Assembly: GCA_963580455.1 (NCBI GenBank)
Contig: OY756965.1
Coordinates: forward strand, 8,568,501-8,632,500
Origin: Euonymus europaeus
Lineage: Eukaryota; Streptophyta; Magnoliopsida; Celastrales; Celastraceae
Length of the DNA: 64,000 bases
Direction of reading: 5' to 3'
This document shows, in pieces, positions 1 to 14,900 of this stretch (position 1 is its first letter; the number at the start of each line of letters is the position of its first letter). A program made the position numbers and the translations under genes. The notes beneath the pieces are model-generated. The model did no database searches and was not told where the DNA came from. It saw only the letters and a list, made by a program, of their open reading frames with translations.

Positions 1-3000
1 CTGTTAAAAGCTCCACCACAGAGAGAGTTGAGCAACTTCGGACTATCAATGTTGCTAGGTGTACACATTTTATTGTTCTTCTATGTCCAATTTTACGAGT
101 ATAAGCTTCTGGAATTATTTCTATGCAAAACACCAACTTTCTATGACAAATGGACAAAACCATTAAAAGCTCCTCCATATAGAGAGTTGAGCAACTTTGG
201 ACCATCAAAGTTGCTCGGTGTACACTTTTTATTGTTGTTCTATGTCCAATGTTACGAGTATAAGCTTGGTAGATTATTTCGATGCCAAAACAACAACTTT
301 CTATTACAAATGGACAAAACCGTTAGAAGCTCCTCCATAGAGAGAGTTGAGCAATATTGTACCATCAAAGTTGCTCGGTGTACACTTTTTATTGTTTTTT
401 TTTGTCAAATTTTACGAGTATAAGATTCCGATATTTTTTCGATTCCAAAACGCCAACTTTCTATGACAAATGGACAAAACCGTTAAAAGCTCCTCCATAT
501 ATAGAGTTGAGCAAGTTCAGACCATCAAAGTTGCTCGGTGTACCTTTTTTATTGTTTTCTATGTCCAATTTAACGAGTATAAGCTTTCGTTATTATTTCG
601 ATGCCAAAACACCACTTTCTATGATAAATGGACAAAACCTTTAAAGGATCCCAAATAGAGAGAGTTGAGCAACTTCGGACCATCAAAGTTGCTCGGTGTA
701 CACTTTTTATTGTTGTTCTATGTCCAATGTTACGAGTATAGGCTCTGTAGATTATTTCGATGCCAAAACAACAACTTTCTATTACAAATGGACAAAACCG
801 TTAAAAGCTCCTTCATAGAGAGAGTTGAGCAACTTTGGACCATCAAAGTTGCTCGGTGTAGACTTTTTATTGTTCTTTTATGTCAAATTTTACGAGTATA
901 AGATTCCGATATTTTCTCGATTCCAAAACACCAACTTTCTATGACAAATGGACAAAACCGTTAAAAGCTCCTCCATAAAGAGAGTTGAGCAACTTCGGAC
1001 CATCGAAGTTGCTCGGTGTACACTTTTTATTAATCTTCTATGTCCAATGTTACGAGTATAAACTTCGTAGATTATTTCGATGCCAAAACAACAACTTTCA
1101 GTTACAAATGGACAAAACCGGTAAAAGCTCCAACATAGAGAGAGTTGAGCAACTTCGAACCATCAAAGTTGCTCGGTGTACACTTTTTATTGTTCTTTTA
1201 TGTCAAATTTTACGAGTATAAGATTCCGATATTTTTTCGATTCCAAAACACCAACTTTCTGTGACAAATGGACAAAACCGTTGAAAGCTCTTCCATATAG
1301 AGAGTTGAGCAACTTCGGACCATCGAAGTTGCTCGGTGTACACTTTTTATTAATCTTCTATGTCCAATGTTACGAGTATAAACTTCGTAGATTATTTCGA
1401 TGCCAAAACAACTACTTTCAGTTACAAATGGACAAAACCGTTAAAAGCTCCACCACAGAGAGAGTTGAGCAACTTCGGACCATCAATGTTGCTAGGTGTA
1501 CACATTTTATTGTTCTTCTATGTCCAATTTTACGAGTATAAGCTTCCGAGATTATTTCGTTGCCAAAACAACAACTTTCTATGACAAATGGACAAAACCG
1601 TTAAAAGCTCCTCCATAGCGAGAGTTGAGCAACTTCGGACCATCAAAGTTGCGCGGTGTACACTTGTTGTTGTTCTTCTATGTCTAATTTTACGAGTATA
1701 AGCTTCCTATATTATTTTAATGCCAAAACGACAATTTTCTATGACAAATGGACAAAACTGTTAAAAGCTCGTCCATATAGAGAGTTGAGCAACTTTCGGA
1801 TCATCAAAGTTGCTCCGTGTACACTTTTTATTGTTCTTTTATGTTCGATTTTCCGAGTATAGTTTTCGTTATTATTTCAATGCCAAAACACCAACTTTAT
1901 ATGAGAAATGGACAAAACCGTTAAAAGATCCCAAATAGAGAGAGTTCAGCAACTTCGGACCATCAAAATTGCTCGGTGTACATTTTTTAGTGTTCTTCTA
2001 TGTCCAATTTTACGAGTATAAGCTTCGTATATTATTTCAATGTCAAAACACCAACTTTCTATGACAAATGGACAAAACCGTTAAAAGCTCCCAAATAGAG
2101 AGAGTTGAGCAACTTCAGACCATCAAAGTTGCTCGGTGTACACTTTGTATTGTTCTTCTATGTCCAATTTTACGAGTATAAGCTTCGTAGATTATTTCGA
2201 TGCCAAAATGACGACTTTCTATTACAAATGGACAAAACCGTTAAAAGCTCCTCCATAGAGAGAATTGAGCAACTTTGGACCATCAAAGTTGCTCGGTGTA
2301 GAGTTTTTATTGTTCTTTTATGTCAAATTTTACGAGTATAAGATTCCGATATTTTTTCGATTCCAAAACACCAACTTTCTATGACAAATGGACAAAACCG
2401 TTAAAAGCCCCTCCATAAAGAGAGTTGAGCAACTTCGGACCATCGAAGTTGCTCGGTGTACACTTTTTATTAATCTTCTGTGTCCAATCTTACGAGTATA
2501 AACTTCGTAGATTATTTCGATGCCAAAATAAGAACTTTCAGTTACAAATGGACAAAACCGTTAAAAGCTCCACCATAGAGAGAGTTGAGCAACTTCGGAC
2601 CATCAATGTTGCTCGGTGTACACTTTTTATTGTTCTTCTATGTCCAATTTTACGAGTATAAGCTTCCGAGATTATTTCGATGAAAACACCAACTTTCTAT
2701 GACAAATGGACAAAACCGTTAAAAGCTCCTCCATATAGAGAGTTGAGCAACTTCGGACCATCAAAGTTGCTCGGTGTACACTTTTTATTGTTGTTCTATG
2801 TCCAATGTTACGAGTATAAGCTTCGTAGATTATTTCGATGCCAAAACAATAACTTTCTATTACAAATGTACAAAACCGTTAAAAGCTCCTCCATAGAGAG
2901 AGTTGAGCAACTTTGGACCATCAAAGTTGCTCGGTGTAAACTTTTTATTGTTCTTTTATGTCAAATTTTACGAGTATAAGATTCTGATATTTTTTCGATT

Positions 3001-3835
3001 CCAAAACACCAACTTTCTATGACAAATGGACAAAACCGTTAAAAGCTCCTCCATAAAGAGAGTTGAGCAACTTCGGACCATCGAAGTTGCTCGGTGTACA
3101 CTTTTTATTAATCTTCTATGTCCAATGTTACGAGTATAAACTTCGTAGATTATTTCGATGCCAAAACAACAACTTTCAGTTACAAATGGACAAAAACCGT
3201 TAAAAGCTTCACCATAGAGAGAGTTGATCAACTTCGGACCATCAATGTTGCTCGGTGTACACTTTTTATTGTTCTTCTATGTCCAATTTTACGAGTATAA
3301 GCTTCCGAGATTATTTCGATGCAAAACACCAACTTTCTATGACAAATGGAGAAAACCATTAAAAGCTCCTCCATATAGAGAGTTGAGCAACTTCGGACCA
3401 TCAAAGTTGCTCGGTGTACACTTTTTATTGTTGTTCTATGTCCAATGTTACGAGTATAAGCTTCGTAGATTATTTCGATGCCAAAACAACAACTTTCTAT
3501 TACAAATGGACAAAACCATTAGAAGCTCCTCCATAGAGAGAGTTGAGCAACTTAGGACCATCAAAGTTGCTCGGTGTAGACTTTTTATTGTTCTTTTATG
3601 TCAAATTTTACGAGTATAAGATTCCGATATTTTTTCGATTCCAAAACACCAACTTTCTATGACAAATGGACAAAACCGTTGAAAGCTCCTCCATATAGAG
3701 AGTTGAGCAACTTCGGACCATCGAAGTTGCTCGGTGTACACTTTTTATTAATCTTCTATGTCCAATGTTACGAGTATAAACTTCGTAGATTATTTCGATG
3801 CCAAAACAACTACTTTCAGTTACAAATGGACAAAA
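1..3835 (+). repeat. 24-monomer higher-order repeat, copy 1
   Basis: This is the first copy of a unit of about 3835 bp (24 monomers) that recurs immediately downstream at an offset of 3834 to 3836 bp. The two copies differ only at scattered positions. Examples are one extra T in a T-run in copy 2 (near 4231), one extra T in copy 1 (near 1796) and one extra A in copy 1 (near 3196). The unit contains the private 157-bp monomer variant in which GATGCC is shortened to GATG (near 2680). Its true left boundary lies outside the window. Confidence 0.9.
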
Positions 3836-6800
3836 CTGTTAAAAGCTCCACCACAGAGAGAGTTGAGCAACTTCGGACTATCAATGTTGCTAGGTGTACA
3901 CATTTTATTGTTCTTCTATGTCCAATTTTACGAGTATAAGCTTCTGGAATTATTTCTATGCAAAACACCAACTTTCTATGACAAATGGACAAAACCATTA
4001 AAAGCTCCTCCATATAGAGAGTTGAGCAACTTTGGACCATCAAAGTTGCTCGGTGTACACTTTTTATTGTTGTTCTATGTCCAATGTTACGAGTATAAGC
4101 TTGGTAGATTATTTCGATGCCAAAACAACAACTTTCTATTACAAATGGACAAAACCGTTAGAAGCTCCTCCATAGAGAGAGTTGAGCAATATTGTACCAT
4201 CAAAGTTGCTCGGTGTACACTTTTTATTGTTTTTTTTTTGTCAAATTTTACGAGTATAAGATTCCGATATTTTTTCGATTCCAAAACGCCAACTTTCTAT
4301 GACAAATGGACAAAACCGTTAAAAGCTCCTCCATATATAGAGTTGAGCAAGTTCAGACCATCAAAGTTGCTCGGTGTACCTTTTTTATTGTTTTCTATGT
4401 CCAATTTAACGAGTATAAGCTTTCGTTATTATTTCGATGCCAAAACACCACTTTCTATGATAAATGGACAAAACCTTTAAAGGATCCCAAATAGAGAGAG
4501 TTGAGCAACTTCGGACCATCAAAGTTGCTCGGTGTACACTTTTTATTGTTGTTCTATGTCCAATGTTACGAGTATAGGCTCTGTAGATTATTTCGATGCC
4601 AAAACAACAACTTTCTATTACAAATGGACAAAACCGTTAAAAGCTCCTTCATAGAGAGAGTTGAGCAACTTTGGACCATCAAAGTTGCTCGGTGTAGACT
4701 TTTTATTGTTCTTTTATGTCAAATTTTACGAGTATAAGATTCCGATATTTTCTCGATTCCAAAACACCAACTTTCTATGACAAATGGACAAAACCGTTAA
4801 AAGCTCCTCCATAAAGAGAGTTGAGCAACTTCGGACCATCGAAGTTGCTCGGTGTACACTTTTTATTAATCTTCTATGTCCAATGTTACGAGTATAAACT
4901 TCGTAGATTATTTCGATGCCAAAACAACAACTTTCAGTTACAAATGGACAAAACCGGTAAAAGCTCCAACATAGAGAGAGTTGAGCAACTTCGAACCATC
5001 AAAGTTGCTCGGTGTACACTTTTTATTGTTCTTTTATGTCAAATTTTACGAGTATAAGATTCCGATATTTTTTCGATTCCAAAACACCAACTTTCTGTGA
5101 CAAATGGACAAAACCGTTGAAAGCTCTTCCATATAGAGAGTTGAGCAACTTCGGACCATCGAAGTTGCTCGGTGTACACTTTTTATTAATCTTCTATGTC
5201 CAATGTTACGAGTATAAACTTCGTAGATTATTTCGATGCCAAAACAACTACTTTCAGTTACAAATGGACAAAACCGTTAAAAGCTCCACCACAGAGAGAG
5301 TTGAGCAACTTCGGACCATCAATGTTGCTAGGTGTACACATTTTATTGTTCTTCTATGTCCAATTTTACGAGTATAAGCTTCCGAGATTATTTCGTTGCC
5401 AAAACAACAACTTTCTATGACAAATGGACAAAACCGTTAAAAGCTCCTCCATAGCGAGAGTTGAGCAACTTCGGACCATCAAAGTTGCGCGGTGTACACT
5501 TGTTGTTGTTCTTCTATGTCTAATTTTACGAGTATAAGCTTCCTATATTATTTTAATGCCAAAACGACAATTTTCTATGACAAATGGACAAAACTGTTAA
5601 AAGCTCGTCCATATAGAGAGTTGAGCAACTTCGGATCATCAAAGTTGCTCCGTGTACACTTTTTATTGTTCTTTTATGTTCGATTTTCCGAGTATAGTTT
5701 TCGTTATTATTTCAATGCCAAAACACCAACTTTATATGAGAAATGGACAAAACCGTTAAAAGATCCCAAATAGAGAGAGTTCAGCAACTTCGGACCATCA
5801 AAATTGCTCGGTGTACATTTTTTAGTGTTCTTCTATGTCCAATTTTACGAGTATAAGCTTCGTATATTATTTCAATGTCAAAACACCAACTTTCTATGAC
5901 AAATGGACAAAACCGTTAAAAGCTCCCAAATAGAGAGAGTTGAGCAACTTCAGACCATCAAAGTTGCTCGGTGTACACTTTGTATTGTTCTTCTATGTCC
6001 AATTTTACGAGTATAAGCTTCGTAGATTATTTCGATGCCAAAATGACGACTTTCTATTACAAATGGACAAAACCGTTAAAAGCTCCTCCATAGAGAGAAT
6101 TGAGCAACTTTGGACCATCAAAGTTGCTCGGTGTAGAGTTTTTATTGTTCTTTTATGTCAAATTTTACGAGTATAAGATTCCGATATTTTTTCGATTCCA
6201 AAACACCAACTTTCTATGACAAATGGACAAAACCGTTAAAAGCCCCTCCATAAAGAGAGTTGAGCAACTTCGGACCATCGAAGTTGCTCGGTGTACACTT
6301 TTTATTAATCTTCTGTGTCCAATCTTACGAGTATAAACTTCGTAGATTATTTCGATGCCAAAATAAGAACTTTCAGTTACAAATGGACAAAACCGTTAAA
6401 AGCTCCACCATAGAGAGAGTTGAGCAACTTCGGACCATCAATGTTGCTCGGTGTACACTTTTTATTGTTCTTCTATGTCCAATTTTACGAGTATAAGCTT
6501 CCGAGATTATTTCGATGAAAACACCAACTTTCTATGACAAATGGACAAAACCGTTAAAAGCTCCTCCATATAGAGAGTTGAGCAACTTCGGACCATCAAA
6601 GTTGCTCGGTGTACACTTTTTATTGTTGTTCTATGTCCAATGTTACGAGTATAAACTTCGTAGATTATTTCGATGCCAAAACAATAACTTTCTATTACAA
6701 ATGTACAAAACCGTTAAAAGCTCCTCCATAGAGAGAGTTGAGCAACTTTGGACCATCAAAGTTGCTCGGTGTAAACTTTTTATTGTTCTTTTATGTCAAA

Positions 6801-7645
6801 TTTTACGAGTATAAGATTCTGATATTTTTTCGATTCCAAAACACCAACTTTCTATGACAAATGGACAAAACCGTTAAAAGCTCCTCCATAAAGAGAGTTG
6901 AGCAACTTCGGACCATCGAAGTTGCTCGGTGTACACTTTTTATTAATCTTCTATGTCCAATGTTACGAGTATAAACTTCGTAGATTATTTCGATGCCAAA
7001 ACAACAACTTTCAGTTACAAATGGACAAAACCGTTAAAAGCTTCACCATAGAGAGAGTTGATCAACTTCGGACCATCAATGTTGCTCGGTGTACACTTTT
7101 TATTGTTCTTCTATGTCCAATTTTACGAGTATAAGCTTCCGAGATTATTTCGATGCAAAACACCAACTTTCTATGACAAATGGAGAAAACCATTAAAAGC
7201 TCCTCCATATAGAGAGTTGAGCAACTTCGGACCATCAAAGTTGCTCGGTGTACACTTTTTATTGTTGTTCTATGTCCAATGTTACGAGTATAAGCTTCGT
7301 AGATTATTTCGATGCCAAAACAACAACTTTCTATTACAAATGGACAAAACCATTAGAAGCTCCTCCATAGAGAGAGTTGAGCAACTTAGGACCATCAAAG
7401 TTGCTCGGTGTAGACTTTTTATTGTTCTTTTATGTCAAATTTTACGAGTATAAGATTCCGATATTTTTTCGATTCCAAAACACCAACTTTCTATGACAAA
7501 TGGACAAAACCGTTGAAAGCTCCTCCATATAGAGAGTTGAGCAACTTCGGACCATCGAAGTTGCTCGGTGTACACTTTTTATTAATCTTCTATGTCCAAT
7601 GTTACGAGTATAAACTTCGTAGATTATTTCGATGCCAAAACAACA
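3836..7645 (+). repeat. 24-monomer higher-order repeat, copy 2
   Basis: This is the second, near-identical copy of the 3.83-kb unit. Identity with copy 1 stops at about 7645: copy 1 reads CAACTACTTTC at 3808 onward, whereas this copy reads CAACAACTTTC and then a shortened GGACAGACC. That point is the edge of the duplicated block. The low divergence points to a recent unequal exchange involving all 24 monomers. Confidence 0.9.
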
Positions 7646-10260
7646 ACTTTCAGTTACAAATGGACAGACCGTTAAAAGCTCCACCATAGAGAGAGTTGAG
7701 CAACTTCGGACCATCAAAGTTGCTCGGTGTACACTATTTATTGTTCTTCTATGTCCAATTTCACGAGTATAAGCTTCCGAGATTATTTCGATGCAAAAAC
7801 ACCAACTTTCTATGACAAATGGACAAAACCGTTAAAAGCTCCTCTATAGCGAGAGTTGGGCAAGTTCAGACCCTCAAAGTTGCGCGGTGTACACTTTTTG
7901 TTGTTCTTCTATGTCTAATTTTACGAGTATAAGCTTCCTAGATTATTTTGATGCCAAAACGACAACTTTCTATGAAAAATGGACAAAAGAGTTAAAAGCT
8001 CGTCCATATAGAGAGTTGAGCAACTTCGGATCATCAAAGTTGCTCCGTGTACACTTTTTATTGTTCTTTTATGTTCGATTTTCCGAGTATAAGTTTTCGT
8101 TATTATTTCAATGCCAAAACACCAACTTTCTATGAGAAATGGACGAAACCGTTAAAGGATCCCAAATAGAGAGAGTTGAGCAACTTCGGCCAATCAAAAA
8201 TTCTCGGTGTACACTTTTTATTGTTCTTCTATGATAAATTTAACGAGTATAAGCTTCCGTGATTATGTCGATGCCAAAACACCAACTTTCTATGACAAAT
8301 GGACAAAACCGTTAAAAGCTCCCAAATAGAGAGAGTTGAGCAACTTCAGACCATCAAAGTTGCTCGGTGTACACTTTGTATTGTTCTTCTATGTCCAATT
8401 TTACGAGTATAAGTTTCGTAGATTATTTCGATGCCAAAACGACGACTTTCTATTACAAATGGACAAAACCGTTAAAAGCTCCTCCATAGAGAGAGTTGAG
8501 CAACTTCGGACTATCAAAGTTGCTCGGTGTACACTTTTTATTGTTCTTTTATGTCAAATTTTACGAGTATAAGATTCTGATATTTTTTCGATGCCAAAAC
8601 ACCAACTTTCTACGACAAATGGACAAAACCATTAAAAGCTCCTCCATATAGAGAGTTGAGCAACTTCGGACCATCGAAGTTGCTCGGTGTACACTTTTTA
8701 TTAATCTTCTATGTCCAATGTTACGAGTATAAACTTCGTAGATTATTTCGATGCCAAAACAACAACTTTCAGTTACAAATGGACAAAACCATTAAAAGCT
8801 CCACCATAGAGAGATTTGAGCAACTTCGGACCATCAATGTTGCTCGGTGTACACTTTTTATTGTTCTTCTATGTCCAATGTTACGAGTATAAGCTTCGTA
8901 GATTATTTCGATGCCAAAACAACAACTTTCTATTACAAATGGAGAAAACCGTTAAAAGCTCCTCTATAGAGAGAGTTGAGCAACTTTGGACCATCAAAGT
9001 TGCTCGGTGTACACTTTTTATTGTTCTTTTATGTCAAATTTTATGTGTATAAGATTCCGATATTTTTTCGATTCCAAAACACCAACTTTCTATGACAAAA
9101 TGGACAAAACCGTTAAAAGCTCCTCCATATAGAGAGTTGAGCAACTTCGGACCATCAAAGTTGCTCAATGTACACTTTTTATTAATCTTCTATGTCCAAT
9201 GTTACGAGTATAAACTTCGTAGATTATTTCGATGCCAAAACAACAACTTTCTGTTACAAATGGACAAAACCGTTAAAAGCTTCACCATAGAGAGAGTTAA
9301 GAACCTTCGGACCATCAAAGTTGCTCGGTGTACACTTTTTATTGTTCTTCTATGTCCAATTTTACGATTATAAGCTTCCGAGATTATTTCGATGGCAAAA
9401 CACCAACTTTCTATGACAAATGGACAAAACCGTTAAAAGCTCCTCCATATAGAGAGTTGAGCAACTTCGGACCATCAAAGTTGCTCGGTGTACACTTTTT
9501 ATTGTTGTTCTATGTCGAATGTTACGAGTATAAGCTTCGTAGATTATTTCGATGCCAAAACAACAACTTTCTGTTACAAATGGACAAAACCGTTAAAAGC
9601 TCCACCATAGAGAGAGTTGAGAACCTTCGGACCATCAAAGTTGCTCGGTGTACACTTTTTATTGTTCTTCTATGTCCAATTTTACGATTATAAGCTTCCG
9701 AGATTATTTCGATGGCAAAACACCAACTTTCTATGACAAATGGACAAAACCGTTAAAAGCTCCTCCATATAGAGAGTTGAGCAACTTCGGACCATCATTG
9801 TTGCTCGGTGTACACTTTTTATTGTTATTCTATGTCCAATTTTACGAGTATAAGCTTCCGAGATTATTTCGATGAAAACACCAACTTTCTATGACAAATG
9901 GACAAAACCGTTAAAAGCTCCTCCATATAGAGAGTTGAGCAACTTCGGACCATCAAAGTTGCTCGGTGTACACTTTTTATTGTTGTTCTATGTCCAATGT
10001 TACGGGTATAAGCTTCGTAGATTATTTCGATGCCAAAACAATAACTTTCTATTACAAATGTACAAAACCGTTAAAAGCTCCTCCATAGAGAGAGTTGAGC
10101 AACTTTGGACCATCAAAGTTGCTCGGTGTAGACTTTTTATTGTTCTTTTATGTCAAATTTTACGAGTATAAGATTCTGCTATTTTTTCGATTCCAAAACA
10201 CCAACTTTCTATGACAAATGGACAAAACCGTTAAAAGCTCCTCCATAAAGAGAGTTTAGC
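7646..10260 (+). repeat. Heterogeneous satellite stretch with a 320-bp local duplication
   Basis: These are satellite monomers with more private differences and no long HOR. A dimer (320 bp) is repeated at about 9281-9600 and 9601-9875, recognisable by GAGAACCTTCGG and TTACGATTATAAG. The 157-bp GATG-shortened monomer seen in the 24-mer appears again near 9872. The first 0.7 kb is related to 12068-12800 (see findings). I see no genes. Confidence 0.85.
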
Positions 10261-11975
10261 AACTTCGGACCATCGAAGTTGCTCAGTGTACACTTTTTAT
10301 TAATCTTCTATGTCCAATGTTACGAGTATAAACTTCGTAGATTATTTCGATGCCAAAACAACAACTTTCTGTTACAAATGGACAAAACCGTTAAAAGCTC
10401 CACCATAGAGAGAGTTGAGAACCTTCGGACCATCAAAGTTGCTCGGTGTACACTTTTTATTGTTCTTCTATGTCCAATTTTACGATTATAAGCTTCCGAG
10501 ATTATTTCGATGGCAAAACACCAACTTTCTATGACAAATGGACAAAACCGTTAAAAGCTCCTCTATAGCGAGAGTTGAGAAACTTCGGACCATCAAAGTT
10601 GCCCGGTGTACACTTTTTATTATTCTTCTATGTCCAATTTTACGAGTATAAGCTTCCAAGATTATTTCGATGCCAAAACAACAACTTTCTATTACAAATG
10701 GACAAAACCGTTAAAAGCTGCACCATAGAGAGAGTTGAGCAACTTCGGACCATCAAAGTTGCTCGGTGTACACTTTTTAGTGTTCTTCTATGTCCAATTT
10801 TACGAGTATAAGCTTCGTCGATTATTTCGATGCCAAAACACCAACTTTCGATGACAAATGAACAAAACCGTTAAAAGCTCCTCCATATAGAGAGTTGAGC
10901 AACTTCGGACCATCAAAGTTGCTCGGTGTACACTTTTTATTGTTCTTCTATGTATAATGTTACGAGTATAAGCTTCGTAGATTATTTTGATGCCAAAACA
11001 ACAACTTTCTGTTACAAATGGACAAAACCGTTAAAAGCTCCACCATAGAGAGAGTTGAGTAACTTTGGACCATCAAAGATGCTCGGTGTACACTTTTTAT
11101 TGTTCTTCTATGTCCAATTTTATGATTATAAGCCTCCGAGATTATTTCGATGACAAAACACCAACTTTCTATGACAAATGGACAAAACCGTTGAAAGCTC
11201 CTCCATATAGAGAGTTGAGCAACTTCGGACCATCGAAGTTGCTCGGTGTACACTTTTTATTAATCTTCTATGTCCAATGTTACGAGTATAAACTTCGTAG
11301 ATTATTTCGATGCCAAAACAACAACTTTCTGTTACAAATGGACAAAACCGTTAAAAGCTCCACCATAGAGAGAGTTGAGAACCTTCGGACCATCAAAGTT
11401 TCTCGGTGTACACTTTTTATTGTTCTTCTATGTCCAATTTTACGATTATAAGCTTCCGAGATTATTTCGATGGCAAAACACCAACTTTCTATGACAAATG
11501 GACAAAACCGTTAAAAGCTCCTCTATAGCGAGAGTTGAGAAACTTCGGACCATCAAAGTTGCCCGGTGTACACTTTTTATTATTCTTCTATGTCCAATTT
11601 TACGAGTATAAGCTTCCAAGATTATTTCGATGCCAAAACAACAACTTTCTATTACAAATGGACAAAACCGTTAAAAGCTGCACCATAGAGAGAGTTGAGC
11701 AACTTCGGACCATCAAAGTTGCTCGGTGTACACTTTTTAGTGTTCTTCTATGTCCAATTTTACGAGTATAAGCTTCGTCGATTATTTCGATGCCAAAACA
11801 CCAACTTTCTATGACAAATGAACAAAACCGTTAAAAGCTGCTCCATATAGAGAGTTGAGCAACTTCGAACCGTCAAAGTTGCTCGGTGTACACTTTTTAT
11901 TGTTTTTCTATGTATAATGTTACGAGTATAAGCTTCGTAGATTATTTCGATGCCAAAACAACAACTTTCTATTAC
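10261..11975 (+). repeat. 960-bp (6-monomer) duplication, about 1.8 copies
   Basis: Positions 10261-11220 recur at 11221-11975 with an offset of exactly 960 bp. Shared private features include GAGAACCTTCGG, TTACGATTATAAG, GTTGCCCGG followed by TTATTATTC, AAAGCTGCACC and CTTCGTCGATT. Only a few substitutions separate the copies, so this is a recent six-monomer tandem duplication. Confidence 0.85.
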
Positions 11976-14900
11976 AAATGGACAAAACCGTTAAAAGCTC
12001 CTTCATTGAGAGAGCCAGGCAACTTTGGACCATCAAAGTTGCTCGGTGTAGACCTTTTATTGTTCTTTTATGTCAAATTTTACGAGTATAAGATTCCCAT
12101 ATTTTTTCGATTCCAAAACACTAACTTTCTATGACAAATGGACAAAACCGTTGAAAGCTCCTCCATATAGAGAGTTGAGCAACTTCGGACCATCGAAGTT
12201 GCTCGGTGTACACTTTTTATTAATCTTCTATGTCCAATGTTACGAGTATAAACTTCGTAGATTATTTCGATGCCAAAACAACAACTTTCAGTTACAAATG
12301 GACAGACCGTTAAAAGCTCCACCATAGAGAGAGTTGAGCAACTTCGGACCATCAAAGTTGCTCGGTGTACACTATTTATTGTTCTTCTATGTCCAATTTT
12401 ACGAGTATAAGTTTCCGAGATTATTTCGATGCCAAAACACCAACTTTCTATGACAAATGGACAAAACCGTTAAAAGCTGCTCTATAGCGAGAGTTGAGCA
12501 ATTCGGACCATCAAAGTTGCGCGGTGTACACTTTTTGTTGTTCTTCTATCTCTAATCTTACGAGTATAAGCTTCCAAGATTATTTTGATGCCAAAACGAC
12601 AACTTTCTATGACAAATGGACAAAACCATTAAAAGCTCGTCCATATAGAGAGTTGAGCAACTTCGGATCATCAAAGTTGCTCCGTGTACACTTTTTATTG
12701 TTCTTTTATGTTCGATTTTCCGAGTATAAGTTTTCGTTATTATTTCAATGCCAAAACACCAACTTTCTATGAGAAATGGACAAAACCGTTAAAAGATCCC
12801 AAATAGAGAGAGTTCATCAACTTCGGACCATCAAAATTGCTCGGTGTACATTTTTTAGTGTTCTTCTATGTCCAATTTTACGAGTATAAGCTTCCTAGAT
12901 TATTTCGATGCCAAAACAACAACTTTCTTTGAGAAATGGACAAAACCGTTGAAAGCTCCTCCATATAGAGAGTTGAGCAACTTTGGACCATCAAAGTTGC
13001 TCGGTGTACACTTTTTATTGTTCTTTTAAGTCAAACTTTATGAGTATAAGATTCCGATATTTTTTCGATTCCAAAACACCAACTTTCTATGACAAATGGA
13101 CAAAACCGTTGAAAGCCCCTCCATATAAAGAGTTGAGCAACTTCGGATCATCGAAGTTGCTCGGTGTACACTTTTTATTGTTCTTCTATGTCCAATGTTA
13201 CGAGTATTAGCTTTCGTTATTATTTCGATGCCAAAACACCAATTTCTATGATAAATGGACAAAACCGTTAAAAGATCCCAAATAGAGAGAGTTGAGCAAC
13301 TTCGGACCATCAGTGTTGCTCGGTGTACACTTTTTATTGTTCTTCCATGTCCAATTTTACGAGTGTAAGCTTCCGAGATTATTTCGATGCAAAACAGCAA
13401 CTTTCTATGACAAATGGACAAAACCGTTGAAAGCTCCTCCATATAGAGAGTTGAGCAACTTTGGACCATCAAAGTTGCTCGGTGTACACTTTTTATTGTT
13501 CTTTTATGTCAAATTTTATGAGTATAAGATTCCGATATTTTTTCGATTCCAAAACACCAACTTTCTATGAGAAATGGACAAAACCGTTAAAAGCTCCTCC
13601 ATATAGAGAGTTGAGCAACTTCGGACCATCAAAGTTGCTCGGTGTACACTTTTTATTGTTGTTTTATGTCCAATGTTACGAGTATAAGCTTCGTAGATTA
13701 TTTCGATGCCAAAACAACAACTTTCTATTACAAATGGACAAAACCGTTAAAAGCTCCTCCATAGAGAGAGTTGAGCAACTTTGGACCATCAAAGTTGCTC
13801 GGTGTACACTTTTATTGTTCTTTTATGTCAAATTTTACGAGTATAAGATTCCGATTTTTTTTCGATTCCAAAACACCAAATTTCTATGACAAATGGACAA
13901 AACCGTTAAAAGCTCCTCCATATAGAGAGTTGAGCAACTTCGGACCATCAAAGTTGCTCGGCGTACACTTTTTATTGTTCTTCTTTGTCCAATTTAACGA
14001 GTATAAGCTTTCGTTATTATTTCGATGCCAAAACACCACTTTCTATGATAAATGGACAAAACCATTAGAAGATCCCTAATAGAGAGAGTTGAGCAACTTC
14101 GGACCATCAAAGTTGCTCGGTGTACACTTTTTATTATTCTTTTATGTCAAATTTTACGAGTATAAGATTCCGATATTTTTTCGATTCCAAAACACCAACT
14201 TTCTATGACAAATGGACAAAACCGTTGAAAGCTCCTCCATATAGAGAGTTGAGCAACTTCGGACCATCGAAGTTGCTCGGTGTACACTTTTTATTAATCT
14301 TCTATGTCCAATTTAACGAGTATAAGCTTCGTAGATTATTTCGATGCCAAAACACCAACTTTCTGTGACAAATGAACAAAACCGTTAAAAGCTCCTCCAT
14401 ATAGAGAGTTGAGCAACTTCGGACCATCAAAGTTGCTCGGTGTACACTTTTTATTGTTCTTCTATGTATAATGTTACGAGTATAAGCTTCGTAGATTATT
14501 TCGATGCCAAAACACCAACTTTCTATTACAAATGGACAAAACCTTTAAAAGCTCCTCTATAGCGAGAGTTGAGAAACTTCGGACCATCAAAGTTGTCCGG
14601 TGTACAGTTTTTATTATTCTTCTATGTCCAATTTTACGAGTATAAGCTTCCTAGATTATGTCGATGCCAAAACAACAACTTTCTATGACAAATGGACAAA
14701 ACCGTTGAAAGGTCCTCCATATAGAGAGTTGAGAACCTTCGGACCATCAAAGTTGCTCGGTGTACACTTTTTATTGTTCTTCTGTGTCCAATTTTACGAT
14801 TATAAGCTTCCGAGATTATTTCGATGCCAAAACACCAACTTTCTATGACAAATGGACAAAACCGTTAAAAGCTCGTCCATATAGAGAGTTGAGCAACTTC

